From contig JACCIC010000219.1 of the NCBI GenBank assembly GCA_018907035.1, forward strand, positions 496,001 through 560,000: a stretch of 64,000 nt of DNA, in the 5' to 3' direction. Below are positions 34,276-45,902 of this stretch, piece by piece. How positions within the stretch are numbered: the first letter of the stretch is position 1; each line of letters starts with the position of its first letter. The position numbers and the translations under genes were made by a program. The stretch is from Sycobia sp. Sy_11. Lineage: Eukaryota > Arthropoda > Insecta > Hymenoptera > Epichrysomallidae. The notes beneath the pieces were generated by a model. The model was not told where the DNA came from and did no database searches. It saw nothing but the letters and a program-made list of their open reading frames with translations.

Positions 34276-36260
34276 GAGTTAGATTGCGACAATCAAGCTG
34301 TATTGTCTATACAGCCTAATACAAAAGTTTCATCGGGTAATTATCCCGCGTAACGGTCCAATGCGCGACGATCAACACAATGAGCGAGAATATTAAATAT
34401 ATCTCCCTCGCAAACGTACGCTAGGTGAGAGAAGAGGGGGACTCGCGCGCATCGTGAGAGAGAGCCGCAGCCGCGCGGAAGCCAGCGTAGAAGAGATTGC
34501 ATTTCGAGCACCCCATTTTTATTAAATAATATAGAAGTTTCATATTTTATACTTTGATATTATTTAATATAGAGCACGCATATAAAAGAATACGTACAAA
34601 TAAATATTATAAAGAATATATAAATAACTAAGCGTCTGCGAACGTCCTAAAGGATAAAAGTATATAATAAATCATTTTTTACATAAGGATTATTTACATA
34701 ATTATCCTTATAATATGTTACAATCAATATTATTGAGAAACAAAGATAAATTAATAATAACTTAATTATTTAACATTGTTGTTATTATAATGATCAAATA
34801 TGAACAGGAGAGAAAAATATGATTGATTGATATACATAATTTCAATTTCCGTAATTTATTATAATAATTATCATTATATTATTATAATTAAAAAACATCG
34901 AGATTCCGAAAAAATTAAATACTAATATATTTATTATTTAATTCTTATTACAGTTTCTTGTAATAATTACCATTATCATTATTATTGTTATTATTATTAT
35001 TATTATTTATTATTCTAATAGTCATCATGAGTACTATTATAATAACTAAATATTATTAATAATATAAGAGAACTGAATTATGAAATATTATTATAAAACA
35101 GCGCCAGAATTATTGCAATATAAGCGTCGTCAAGAACGAAAGTTAATTTAATTATTAGGTACATGATTATTATTATTATAATTTTATTATAATAATTATC
35201 GTTATTATTATTATTTTAAATGAATATCCAAGAGAATGAAATCACGCCTTATAATTGTAAGATGGCATCAACATCCAATTGACTAATTTTTGTGTATAAA
35301 AGGGCGAGTTTTTTATCCCGAAAGCAATTCTCTTGGCCATACAGCCGAAAGAAGCTCCCTAGAGCTATCCTGACTCCAGAGCTCTAGTAAAACCCTGCCC
35401 CTTTGAAAATCCTGAATAGTACAGATCCTGCTTGCGCGGTCCTCCATTAAAGACCAGAACGCTCCACTATCCCGACCGAATTCTACTCAAGGTGGACCCT
35501 GGTTATGTGGCGCTCCATGAAAGACCAGCGGGTTCACTAAAACTCCTCCATTTTTTCCTTGTGAGGCTTGATCCTGGTTTCGCGGCGCTCTGTAAAAGAC
35601 CAGCGACTTCACCAAAAACCCCTCCTGCACCTTAGTAAGGCTTAAACCTGGTTGCGTGACGCTCCATTAAAGACCAGCGGCCTTACTATTCCTCAAGAGA
35701 CATGATCCTGGGTGCGCGGCGGTTCATGTAAGCTCAGAGGTTTCACTCCTAACCCCGAACAAAGTTGTGATCCTGAGTGCACGTGCTCTAACGTGTTTGA
35801 GTGCTTGCGAGAAAAGCTGGTGGCAGGTTGAGTGACCAGGGCTCGAGGCGGGTTGAGCAGGAGTAACGAAGTAACAAGCACCGAGCAACGATCAGATAAC
35901 TCGTTGCAACCAGCAAGCTTTGTTCATACCGCATATTCCCCCCAGCCCCAGTGAAAGTGTATATATAGTGCGTGAGATTAGTACAATAATTGCGTATAAG
36001 TAAATGTTGTGAATACCGTTTAAAATAAGAAGCGTGCAAGATATAGTTTAATAAGCTATAGTACAAGATTTAACATAAGAAATCTGTCTTATTTTATGAC
36101 AAATGAGAGGACCCCATGCAAAAATCTTTGTTTTATTATTCTGTTATTGTAGCTTTTTGTATAGACTTCAATAGAATATATTTTTGCTATTACCGTGATT
36201 TTTCCCGAGTTTCCCGAAGACTCCCTTTCCTTTCAAACTGACCCTGATGCCGCGTAGGCG
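34276..36260 (+). mobile_element. ~2-kb LTR-like repeat, copy B
   Basis: The least interrupted copy of the A/B/C family. It begins around ATTGCGACAATCAAGCTGTA. It contains GGGGGACTCGCGCGC, ACGTCCTAAAGGA, a TATAAAAGGGCG box at about 35297 and the tandem array at 35424-35800. It ends near CCGCGTAGGCGATCC. Alignment with copy A is visible along nearly the whole length. No open frame of note. The TATA box preceding a structured non-coding stretch fits an LTR with a long R/U5. Confidence 0.65.
35424..35800 (+). repeat. tandem hairpin-prone array in copy B, ~70-bp period
   Basis: Six degenerate units begin with GATCCTG or a variant (35424, about 35502, 35569, 35643, 35704 and 35769). The core is CCTGGTTGCGTGACGCTCC followed by ATTAAAGACCAGCGG. 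CTGGT and ACCAG in each unit are complementary, so a transcript would fold as a row of short hairpins. Confidence 0.75.
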
Positions 36261-38105
36261 ATCCGATAAGTGAAATGCTACAAGAGTAAGCGCGTTTAGA
36301 GTAAGTGTATTAATTATTGCCGAGGAATCGTGAAGCTGAATAGCAAAGCCGATGAATTCTTGCGAACTTCATCGGCTCGACGCGCCACATGTAAACAAAC
36401 TACAAACTAGATATCGAGAGCTCGACTTACGAAGGACGAAAGAAAAGCAGAGAGAAGAAGATGAAGAGGTCCGGCCGCGACAGATCACGTACACCGGGCA
36501 CGGCCAGTGCGGTACCGTTGCGGCTGCGATACCTTAGCTTAGGGCTTTATACCCTAAATATAACTGCGATACCGGTAGTTTAGGGTCGGCGTAGTTCGGG
36601 GCGGGGGGGCACGAGCCCGTGAAAAGTCATTAGGTTTGCGAGAGCACGCGAGCTCGCTCTATTTTCGCTCAACAACCGATCCGACCAGACATATCTGGAA
36701 GAGGACCACCCCTGTCGTGGGCTGATTATCGCATAGAGAAAGGGTGAGTACGGCGACTGCCGTCTTAATTATATTGTCATTAATCGGTAACGTGCGGGAT
36801 ATGTAAGGTATTGCTCAGGTATTTCGTTGCCAGAATAGCGTTTGCTGCTGCATGATTTCGAAGATTTATTCGAAAACTATCGAATTTGTAGGATATGAAC
36901 TAGGTTCGTGATCCGATGAGTGCGGGAGATCGGCACGCAACTTTGAATTCGACGGAGGACTGCATCGGTGCAAAGATAGCCGTCGATAGTGGCTTTCGCG
37001 TGGTTATTCGGAGGGTTTGAGTCGGTCGTGAAGCTCTCATCTCGTTCTTCTGAAAGAGAATGGGAGTGGCTACCGAAGTTTCAGGCTACCGAAGATCCGG
37101 CTCTCGTACCATGCTCCTGAGAGAGAATGAGCACGGCTACCAACACAGATGCTACCGTGATTTTGGCTCTGGCCGCTTTCTCCGAAAAGAGAACGCAAGT
37201 CGCTACCGATGTGTAGGCTCTCGTGACAAGACCGACTCGACCTCAAAATGTTCGAAGGGTGCGGGAAAGAGTCAGCGGCGTGGCGGGTTCGACTTCGCTA
37301 AGCGTAGACGTGGGGTGACGTTTGGTTTTCGATTTAGCAATGATTCTGATTATTATTCATAAGTAAAGGTGAGTTAATAAGTAATGGTTTAGTAGCAAAA
37401 CCGTATATAAGGTTTCAGCTTTATTTTAGAAATAGGTCGAAACGGGAGCGGTGACTCGGGCGCAATTTGGTTGGGAAGACCCGAGGGAGTTCGGTGGGTT
37501 AATCTCGTGGAAAGGAGGGGCACTACCCGAGGAGCTCCCTAGAGTACGGGACATATTGTGGCCCGGTAGACCAACGGTCATGGACGTGTTTCCTCGGTCA
37601 AGAGAGAATATGAGCGACAGCATCCGTGAAGGTTTCCGTCTATACCTCCATTTTTATTAGTATTAAGTAGAGAGTAAGTCGCATGGTCCAAGACGCTGGT
37701 GTATTTCCAAAGGGGCGGACGCGAATAGTAAGCGAGCCTCGAAGCCGACGACGAAGCATATATTAGGCATTATAGGAAGCCTGTCACATACATAGGCTAC
37801 TGCATATAACGGGTACCGAAGACACAGACTATCTTGTGCAACGGCAGTTGAAATTATCGGCTACCGTTTGTATAGGCTACCCAAGTGTTATACTATTAAA
37901 CTTTGTCAACTGGAGGAAAACGATATTCTTTATTGACCCACCTCCGAACCCTCCTCATGTCTTCATAGCTAGCCGAGTCCATTCGAGTGAGGATTGAACA
38001 GAACTTACAAGGAAAAGGGTACATAAGGTAAGGAATCCCGTCAGCAGTTCGGAGCTACGTATCGAGTTTCTTGTTGGCCAGGCCGGATCAGGAAATAGAG
38101 TTACA
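36261..38105. other. unassigned moderate-GC block ending at GTTACA|(AT)
   Basis: The right edge reads AGAGTTACA directly followed by ATATATATAT, like the LTR ends elsewhere. Inside, three units of about 66 bp (37036-37230) share GAGAGAATG.GA and GGCTACCG. The 100-codon open frame over them (37060-37362) is Arg/Gly-rich and unrecognised. No protein family could be named. Possibly a long LTR or the leader of an unknown element. Confidence 0.35.
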
Positions 38106-38112
38106 ATATATA

Positions 38113-38140
38113 TATTATCTCGGCTTCGCCCGAGATAATA
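38113..38140. other. perfect 11-bp hairpin
   Basis: TATTATCTCGG, a 6-base loop CTTCGC, then CCGAGATAATA. It lies just right of the GTTACA end at 38105. Confidence 0.8.
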
Positions 38141-38439
38141 ATTTAATTGATTTCACAAAAAATTCAATAATATAGTTAAAAGTAATCTACATATAAAAAT
38201 CTATATTACTATAAATAATTGACTATAATTTACCTATCGTCGCTTCTGTATAAAAAGGTGCTTCAATATAGCGTCCACTCCAAAAAGTTGATATTTTGCC
38301 GACCATTTTATAAATACGGCTTCGATGGAGAAAATTGTACTTTCGGGTTCGAGCTAATGTCCCGAGACACCAGTCAAGTGTGTCGAGACGACGATTACAG
38401 AGAGCATCATGTTCGGAATATCGGCAATGTCTCGGGACA

Positions 38440-39095
38440 ACTACTATACAGAGTTTCGTGTTAGGGAGGTAGAATACAATGTCCAGGTATCTCAGGACGA
38501 TTCTTACTGAGAGTGTGCGTGTTCAAATGATAAAATACGAATCTCTTCATAGAAATCGTACTGACATACGTGGACATTGTTTCCCACTAACTATACCCGA
38601 CACTCCCGGTAGAGGTCGTTTCAAATCATCTGGAAATCGCATTCTATCATCCGAACACGAAAATCTCCGTAAAAGTTGTTCCGACATACCTGAACATTGT
38701 TTTCTACCAACTAAACACGATACTTCCCGTAGAAATCGTCCCGTCATCGTTGGTTATCGTCTTCTACGTTCGAACACGCAATTCGCCGTAGAAGTCGTTT
38801 CATAGCACCTGGAAATCGCATTTTATCATCCGAACACGAAACTCCCCGTAGAAGTTGCCTCGAAATACCTAAACATCGTTTTTTACCAACTAAACACAAT
38901 AGTCCTAGTAGAAGTCGTCCCGAGAAAGTTAGCATCGCTTCCTAACGACTAAATACAATACTACCCATAGAAGTTGTTCGAAAACACCTGTACATCGCAT
39001 TCTATCATGCGGACACACAACTGCCTATAGAAATCGTCTTGAATATCGTAATCAACCTCCCGTACGCGCAAATACAATCTTTCTCAGTAGAAACC
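38440..39095 (+). repeat. ~60-bp satellite, locus 1
   Basis: Units centred on GAACACGAAACTCCCCGTAG then AAGTYGT..CGAAA.ACCTG and ACATCG recur at 38652, 38713, 38771, 38833, 38891, 38949, 39010 and 39069, 58-62 bp apart. Every third unit is most alike (the ACTAAACACRATA type at 38700 and 38880), suggesting a trimeric ~180-bp higher-order unit. The same family is found reversed at 62150-63440. Confidence 0.85.
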
Positions 39096-39098
39096 GTA

Positions 39099-39102
<4 letters not shown>

Positions 39103-39143
<41 letters not shown>
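39103..39143. repeat. (AT)n microsatellite
   Basis: An AT run directly after the satellite. Confidence 0.95.
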
Positions 39144-39151
<8 letters not shown>

Positions 39152-39316
39152 ATATACATATACATATTTCGTATATATCCGTTTTTTAAATTAAATATCG
39201 TGACTATTTTCGTAGTGATGCCAACGGAAATTCAAGTAAAATGTTAGTATTCGAATAGCATATTTTTTAAGCAGACGATGGATATTTAGTCGACGTGACG
39301 ATATATTATATATATA

Positions 39317-40563
39317 ATGGTAACCTTGAATTTGAGCCTGAAATCCATTTTCAAGGTTATTTGAAGGTCAAAGTGTTTTTTTAAATGGGAACCCCTATTT
39401 TTGATACTGGATTCAGAAAGAGCGGGAAATTCTACGTCCAAAACGGTATATCAAAATTTCTTTTATTACGCTTAAAAGGTCATTTCCATGTCAAATTCCA
39501 GAAAAATCCGTGTTTTCAAGACTATCTAGAGGTGAGAGTGTTCTTTCCAATGGGAACCCTTTTGACACCGGATTTGGAATGAGCGGGAAATTTCACGTGA
39601 GAAACAGTAAATAAACATTTTTATGACCCTTAAAAGATCATTTTAATCTAGAATTTTTTTCACTATTCCAAAAATTTACGATACTATTTTACGATTCATG
39701 AAAATTTTTCACGCAATACACAATACACAATTATTTATACATATCGTAAGAACTTCTTAAACGCTTTATCTAGAAAACAAGAACATTTATTTCAAAATAA
39801 TTTTTTCAAAAAAAAAACTTATTAGAGTATCTCAAATTTTTGAAATAGTGAAAAAATTCTAGATCTTGCATTATCCCTACAAATTCGATTGTGGCGATGC
39901 CCGTAAATTTTATAGCGATGGACATTTCACTAGGCACAATTGTCATTATTGGTCAAATGAGAATTGTCACTGGCACAGAACTGTAGACCATCATCATCGT
40001 GGGAGCCTTATGGTATGGTATGGTGTGGAATTAAAAATGGAACTTACTACGTCCCCGTCGTTGTTTCTGGGTAACGCTAAAAGTAAGGACGACCTGTTCA
40101 ACATCAATATTTTCAAGGTGTTTGTCACATTGAGGTTGAACATTGCTTATAAAAGTACATTGACGACAATTAGTACGACAAAAGTACAAATGCAATCAAA
40201 TAGCAACCACAGGATTTTTTAACATTTGACCTTGAAATGACCTTTTAAGGGTCATAAAAATGTTTATTTACTGTTTCTGACGTGAAATTTCCCGCTCTTT
40301 CCGAATCCAGTGTCAAAAAAGGGTTCCCATTGGAAAGAACACCCTAACCTCTAGATAGTCTTGAAAACACGGGTTTTGCTGGAATTTGACATTGAAATGA
40401 CCTTTTAAACGTAATAAAAAAAATTTTGATATACCGTTTCGGACGAAGAATTTCGCGCTCTTTCCAAATGCAGTATCAAAAATAGGGGCTCCTATTTAAA
40501 AAAACACTTTAACCTTCAAATAACCTTGAACATGGATTTCAGGGTCAAATTCAAGGTCACCAT
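39317..40563. mobile_element. Tc1/mariner-like element with ~320-bp terminal inverted repeats
   Basis: The left arm 39317-39640 (ATGGTAACCTTGAATTTGAG, AAAGAGCGGGAAATTCTACG, GACCCTTAAAAGATCATTTT) is the inverse of the right arm 40235-40563 with moderate divergence. TA flanks both sides (39315-39316 and 40564-40565). The arms themselves consist of two related ~150-bp halves, each with a GAGCGGGAAATT core. The middle holds a short transposase remnant. Confidence 0.85.
39866..40222 (+). pseudogene. IS630/Tc1-mariner-like transposase remnant
   Basis: The readable part has HNCHYWSNENCHWHRTVDHH, then SLMVWYGVELK, a pattern resembling the central catalytic region (WS.xNPHW.r...VWCGI) of an insect Tc1/IS630-like transposase family. 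About 70 residues are recognisable, against some 340 in a full enzyme, and the catalytic acids after this block are absent. It lies between the long inverted repeats. Confidence 0.6.
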
Positions 40564-40661
40564 TATTTAACCCCCTTTGTCATAAATAACTTTTGTCTAA
40601 ACCATTTTTTCGTTTCACTCTTAGGAACGAAGAAATCCGGGTGTATAGATTAAAATGGCCC

Positions 40662-40666
<5 letters not shown>

Positions 40667-40695
<29 letters not shown>
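40667..40695. repeat. (AT)n microsatellite
   Basis: An AT run of about 28 bp. Confidence 0.95.
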
Positions 40696-40701
<6 letters not shown>

Positions 40702-41439
40702 GTTTCGAGGTTATTGGTAGAGAACTCTATATTTTTGCTATCATTCCCTTTGTTCAATCTAAGAAAAACATAATCTCTTGTCACAATTCTGAAGTTAATA
40801 TAATGTATAAAATCAAAAATAAAATTTGTCGTAAAAACTATATTCAGTATGACTTGGTATACAGAACCATTTTATAAGAGAAGGAGAAAGAATGACAGAA
40901 AGACACAGGGAGAGATAGAGACATATTTTAACACATAGAAGAAAATCAAATTTACAAAAATCAAAAGATATCCAAAAGTGTGACCTGAAAAACTAAAAGG
41001 GTTACATCGACTAACGTCACACCTTCTTTAGGATACGAATCGTAAAATTGGATATGTACATTTGTTTGAGCTGGCTTGGTATTAATACTTTGAGTTAATA
41101 TTCGCGATTCACGACACCACCTAGTAGCCGTTGGTGAAACTGATTGTTAAAACCATTAGTTTAATTTATTGATGAAAGTAAAATGATTTTCAATAAAAAT
41201 AAATGTGCTTCCAAGATAATATAGAATATATATGTCAAATTTCAGAACAATCGGTTCCGTAGTTTTTTCGGTTATTGTGTTCAAACAAAAAAACGTTTTG
41301 TCTTTATAAATTAGTATGATGTATACTTATTCAGTAGAACTAACCTAGTTTGAGAGAAGGTTATTCTTCCTTTATCTTGTGGCGTCATTGCCATGTGGTT
41401 ACGGCTGCTTCCGTTGTACCTAGATAGAGAGAGAGAGAG
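40696..41439. other. unassigned DNA
   Basis: Around 41230-41320 the text TTTCAGAACAATCGGTTCCG, then a T run, AAACAAAAAAACG and AATTAGTATGAT, resembles 3' ends of insect RTE-type retroelements, but no coding part is attached. Confidence 0.3.
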
Positions 41440-42330
41440 AGAAGAATGCAAGCAAATATCGTCGGTCTGCAGAATATATAGAATGTTGGGTGATGGGCGT
41501 GCTAACACTGGGGCCTGTGTTACTAGGATTTTGAGATTTTCGACCGCATCTTGTTGATCTTGCCCCTAATTCCATTTAACGTTCTTTTTTAACAGTTGTA
41601 TTCACGGTAGGTTGGTATCGGTCAGCGATTGTATAAATCAAGCATACCAGTCCACCATTCCTAAGAACGCCCTTAATTTTTTCAAGTTCTCAGGGACTGG
41701 ATTACTCGTTTACCAGCTTGATTTGGTCGGGATCCGTGCTCAGTTTGCTTATATCCACTATGTTTCCCAGATACTTCACCTCGGAGCAACAGAATTCTAA
41801 TTTATCTCTATTAATTTGTCGTTCGACCTCGAGAAGGCAACCTAGCACTGCCTGTAATTACTGTAAATATTTCTCGAACGTATTAGTGGCAAATATTACG
41901 TCATCCATGTATACAAAAATGGACAGCTGACACTGTGGTTTGAAAACAAGATCCATACCTCGCTGGAAACTTCCCGGGGCGTTCCTCAGCCAATTAGGAT
42001 ATTCTGCTGTATTGAAATAATCCCTTTTGAGGTACTTAAAAGGCAGCTATTTCTTTGCTCTGCTTCTCTAGAGGTATTTGGTGGTATACTTGGCTTAGAT
42101 TGATTTTTGATAAGTACCTAACACGTCCATATGTAGAAGTAGACAGGCGTCTCTCTTGGAGATCTGAATAACCGTCCTGTAGTCAATATAGAAACGTGTT
42201 TTGGGCGTGTTTTTTCGAAACGATAATCGGACAGCTGCTCCCTGAGCTCTTCGATGGCTCAATGATCCCTTCTCTGTTTTATGAGGCAGTGATCTTGTAT
42301 GTCAATATGGTACGGGGCCAATTTCGCTAA
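41440..42330 (-). pseudogene. gypsy reverse transcriptase pseudogene
   Basis: On - the readable order is an RT palm start (FYIDYRTVIQISKRDA), LRNAPGSFQRGMDLVFK, FVYMDDVIFATNTFEKYL with the YMDD active site, VKYLGNIVDISKLSTDPDQI and KLRAFLGMVDWYA, then part of the connection domain. Several stops and a frame shift interrupt it. It is a gypsy element distinct from the 48-56 kb family (YMDD rather than YLDD). It runs opposite to the gag-pol remnant that begins 260 bp further right. Confidence 0.82.
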
Positions 42331-42589
42331 TTGCAGTGTCTCGTAGCTTCGGGGTAGCATGCTATCTAGTAAATACTCGAATTCTTGTTTTTTCCTCGGT
42401 AAACATTTCTACACCGGCTATATTCTACGGCTGCTATAGCTGTTATGTGATGTAGCGGTGACTCTCTCCTTTATTAGCGAAATACCTTATGATGTTCCTA
42501 GGCGCATGGTATGTTGCTTCCGCAGAATTTATGGTGATTTTGAGCTTCACCGGTATGTCCATCACTAGGATGATGTCGTATGTTAAGGC

Positions 42590-44280
42590 GTTCGATTATT
42601 GAAACGGGCTGTAATGAATTGTCCGTCTATATTTAGTCCTATAGCCTCGATATGTCTTAAGAGAATTAATACAAAAACATGTCAACTTTGTAATAAAGGG
42701 AGTCACACTGCTGCCCAGTTCCGCTCTCTGATTAAATGTCAAAACTGCAATCAAGCAGGCCATTTCACCCGAGATTGTAGGAGTAATTATAAAGTACCAT
42801 CAATAATATGACAACTATGTAATAAATCAGGGCATACGGCTAACTATTGTCAAGTATATAATAACTCAGCGTCCAATATCAGCCCAAGTGTGGTCGCATA
42901 GGACATACCTAGTTTGGCATGCAATTTGGCACTACATGCCAAGTTCAAAGCAGGAATCCAATCGACCGCCTGGTCGGTATAGATAGGCCACACGATATCA
43001 GAATGCCGGAAAATGCAATACAACCAGAGAAATGGCCAGAGTCTCCGAAGACCGTGCGCAAGCGAGGAGACTCCCATATTACCAGTACGCTCAACCAACG
43101 CAGCTCAACTGACGGAAATCCTAGGCGAGTTAATTCAATCCGAACCACAATAATAAGGAATATAGCATGCCTTAAAATTCACTGCAGCCAAGAACGTGCT
43201 CTTACTTTTATGGTAGAGTGTGGATCAGACGTTAATACCATTAGAAGAGGCGTAATATCAAAACGGGCCTACTTAGATAAAGGTAAGCTATATACCCTTA
43301 TCGGTGTAAGAAATACTAAGAAAGTTACGCTAGGAGTTGTATACTTCAAGATCGCTGGTTAACCAGCCGAATTCGATGGAATGATTGATTCAGAATATTT
43401 ATTAGAGGATAACGCAAAAAATGATTTTAGAGTTAAAAAGCTAATCATAAGCGACCAGATATAAGAATTCAGTTTAGGCAACCAGTTTTTACAGAATCCT
43501 GAATTCGTCATTAATATATAAATCGAAAAAGACAAAGAATTACTCCCGATACTAATCATGAGAAAACCAAACAGAGGAGTCTGATTTCTGATCGATACGG
43601 AATCAGATGGAATTATAGTAAAGAGGGCAATCATAATCTCGTAGTTTGAAATTGATGAAACACAAAATGCGTATTTCATGAGCTTGGGCGAACAATAGTT
43701 TCACAACAATCAAGGTCACGGGCGGAATTCCATACTATCGTATTATACCCGATGATTTTCTAAATTTTCTACTCAGGTATTATAGGAGCTCAATATTTGA
43801 ACGACGTTCAGATGAAAGTATGACTACTAAACGTATATACACACATGCAAGAGAATGTCTCGGCAGAACAATACTTTGATTTCCAGGAGCCAAACTCAGA
43901 AAATACAGGACCTCCTGTGTAACATATGTGCGTGCAAACTCCCTCGACACCTCGTACATACCTCATAACACTTAGACCCGTGTGAGTAAAAATTTATATA
44001 AGAACTAGTTTAAACCCATAGAGATGTCTTCTTTTTGCCTGGAGACGCTTTACTGGAAACAAGTGTAATAATGCATCGAATTAAGACGGCAGACAAAGAA
44101 GCTGTGAACGCTCATCAATAGAGATTCCCGCACGCATTAAACGAAGAAATAGACAAAGAGATGAATGATCCATTGAATCCGAGTATAATCACAGAATCAG
44201 AATCACCTTACAATAATCCACTGTGGATAGTAGAGAACAGAAAAATAGAGTTAAAGTTCTTATACCATGTAAAGTTCTCA
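42590..44280 (+). pseudogene. gypsy gag-pol pseudogene (knuckles, protease, RT start)
   Basis: A first block (42675-42811) holds zinc knuckles: CQLCNKGSHTAAQF (last Cys lost), CQNCNQAGHFTRDC (intact) and, after a stop, LCNKSGHTANYC (first Cys lost). A protease-like region follows (ALTFMVECGSDVNTI; later GVFLIDTESDGIIVK-like sequence interrupted by stops). Near 44035-44230 the typical RT approach region reads DALLETSVIMHRIKTADKEA then ESESPYNNPLWIV. It stops there. Many stops; inactive. Confidence 0.8.
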
Positions 44281-45844
44281 GCTTAAAAGTTTGCTTTTAA
44301 AATGAAGTCTCCTGACACTTTATTACAAAAATAACACAGAATTTAAATATTGATAATTGATGATTTAATATCTTCAGAATATTGATTAGTAGTAGTGTAA
44401 TAGCTTAATTTCTATCTACTTGCAGCGCAGTTCTATGGAATTAAAAATAATTTTAGGTAGACTGACAAGAATTTTCTTATAGATTGAATATCTTATAAAA
44501 CAATTTTTAGTATTATTAGTTTTTTTGATAACTATTAGTTTTTTTAATTAATTAATAAATATTTTTTTATTGGTCTTACAGTCCAATCAATTCAATCTAA
44601 AAATAAAATGAAAAATAAAAATAAAAATAAATAAAAATAAAATAAATATTAAAAATAAAAATTCAATTAAAAATTCAATTAAGATTATAATGACAGTCAG
44701 ACTGTCCTCGTTTAGATTCACCCCCGTAGACTAATCTGAAAATAAAATATTGGCTGAAAAAATTCTTTGTTAGTAAAGTGCAGTCTGACTGTCACCAACA
44801 CCCTTACCTAATTGAAGACTTGCCCAACGTTTCGAACTCGCTACGGCTCCTCATCAGGGACACTAGTTTTTTTGATATTATTAGTTTGACATAATGCAAA
44901 TTTGTTCCGGAGGAAATAGATTCATGATCGTTCGACTGATTTTTATTAACAGACATACGGGCAATTAAATACAAACGGCAGAAATGACTTATATTGTTAA
45001 TCCTAATTATGATAATGATTAAAATTCTAGATAGTGTTTATATGTTTAGTTCTAGTGAACAATAATTTAGCACGTAATTTTATAGCTTTAGTTTCATCAT
45101 GGAGGATGATGGACAATAAATGGCTTTCTTAGAGAGTCAATAGTTATTTTTTCTTCATTTTTAATAGAAATATTTACATCTTCCTGAAACGATTATGATG
45201 ATTTTGAGAGTATAATTTTCAATTCCTCTAAGCACGGTTATAAGCTTGTAGAAACCTTAATAATGTAATACCTTTAGTCTCTATTTTTTAGAACAAGAGT
45301 ATCTTCCAGTTTTTATTGATAAGATCTGCCACTCTTCACTAAATTTTTAGAGAAAAGCCTGTATCTTGTTTTTAAAAAAGTGCCATTATTAGTTTTATTA
45401 TTATTCAACACGAATACAAAGATAATTACAGTGATAATTAAGACATTATGTCAATAATGGATGTATACTATACAAAATTTACTACTTTTCCATAAATATT
45501 ATTTTGAGCAGTTCAGACTGAATTAACTTAATTACTAATATCGATTAATAATAGATTTTAAATTAATAATAGACCTTGCAAAGGATCAAGGTATCGGACA
45601 AGAAAGTTCGTAGTATGTAAATCGACTTGAATTATTAATAAAAAAATTTCCGCTAAAACAATATACGTGCAAATAGATATTTTCAGTCCGTATAAGACTA
45701 CTTAACTATTAAACTTCAATTTATGTAAATGAAAAAGAATAAAAGATATGTAAAAAGAAATTTTCATCAATATAAGGTATTAAAATACCCCATGATGTGA
45801 ATAGCAATCTTAGTAATGAGGTCATAACTTATTAAGGAGAGGAG

Positions 45845-45846
<2 letters not shown>
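44281..45846. other. AT-rich DNA with short repeats
   Basis: It contains an (AAAAT)n-like patch at 44604-44690, two GACAGTC/GACTGTC palindromes (44693 and 44781), and the hammerhead-like motif at 44829-44857. No protein-coding signal. Confidence 0.4.
44829..44858 (-). ncRNA. hammerhead-ribozyme-like core motif
   Basis: On - the sequence reads CCTGATGAGGAGC then CGTAGCGAGTTCGAAAC. CTGATGA and GAAAC are the two conserved hammerhead core boxes, with a weak 4-bp stem II (GAGC/GTTC) between. A cleavage triplet and stems I/III are not clearly resolvable. Such motifs occur in Penelope-like elements and retrozymes; no coding part of either is seen. Speculative. Confidence 0.35.

Positions 45847-45899
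<53 letters not shown>
45847..45899. repeat. (AT)n microsatellite
   Basis: An AT run that ends exactly at GTAACGGGGC. Confidence 0.95.

Positions 45900-45902
<3 letters not shown>

Noticed and set aside
37060..37660. Protein-coding gene in the 36.3-38.1 kb block
   Set aside because: Short frames on both strands with no family; the block ends like an LTR.
41200..41320. RTE-type LINE 3' end
   Set aside because: Only a loose textual resemblance; no coding part, duplication or second copy seen.
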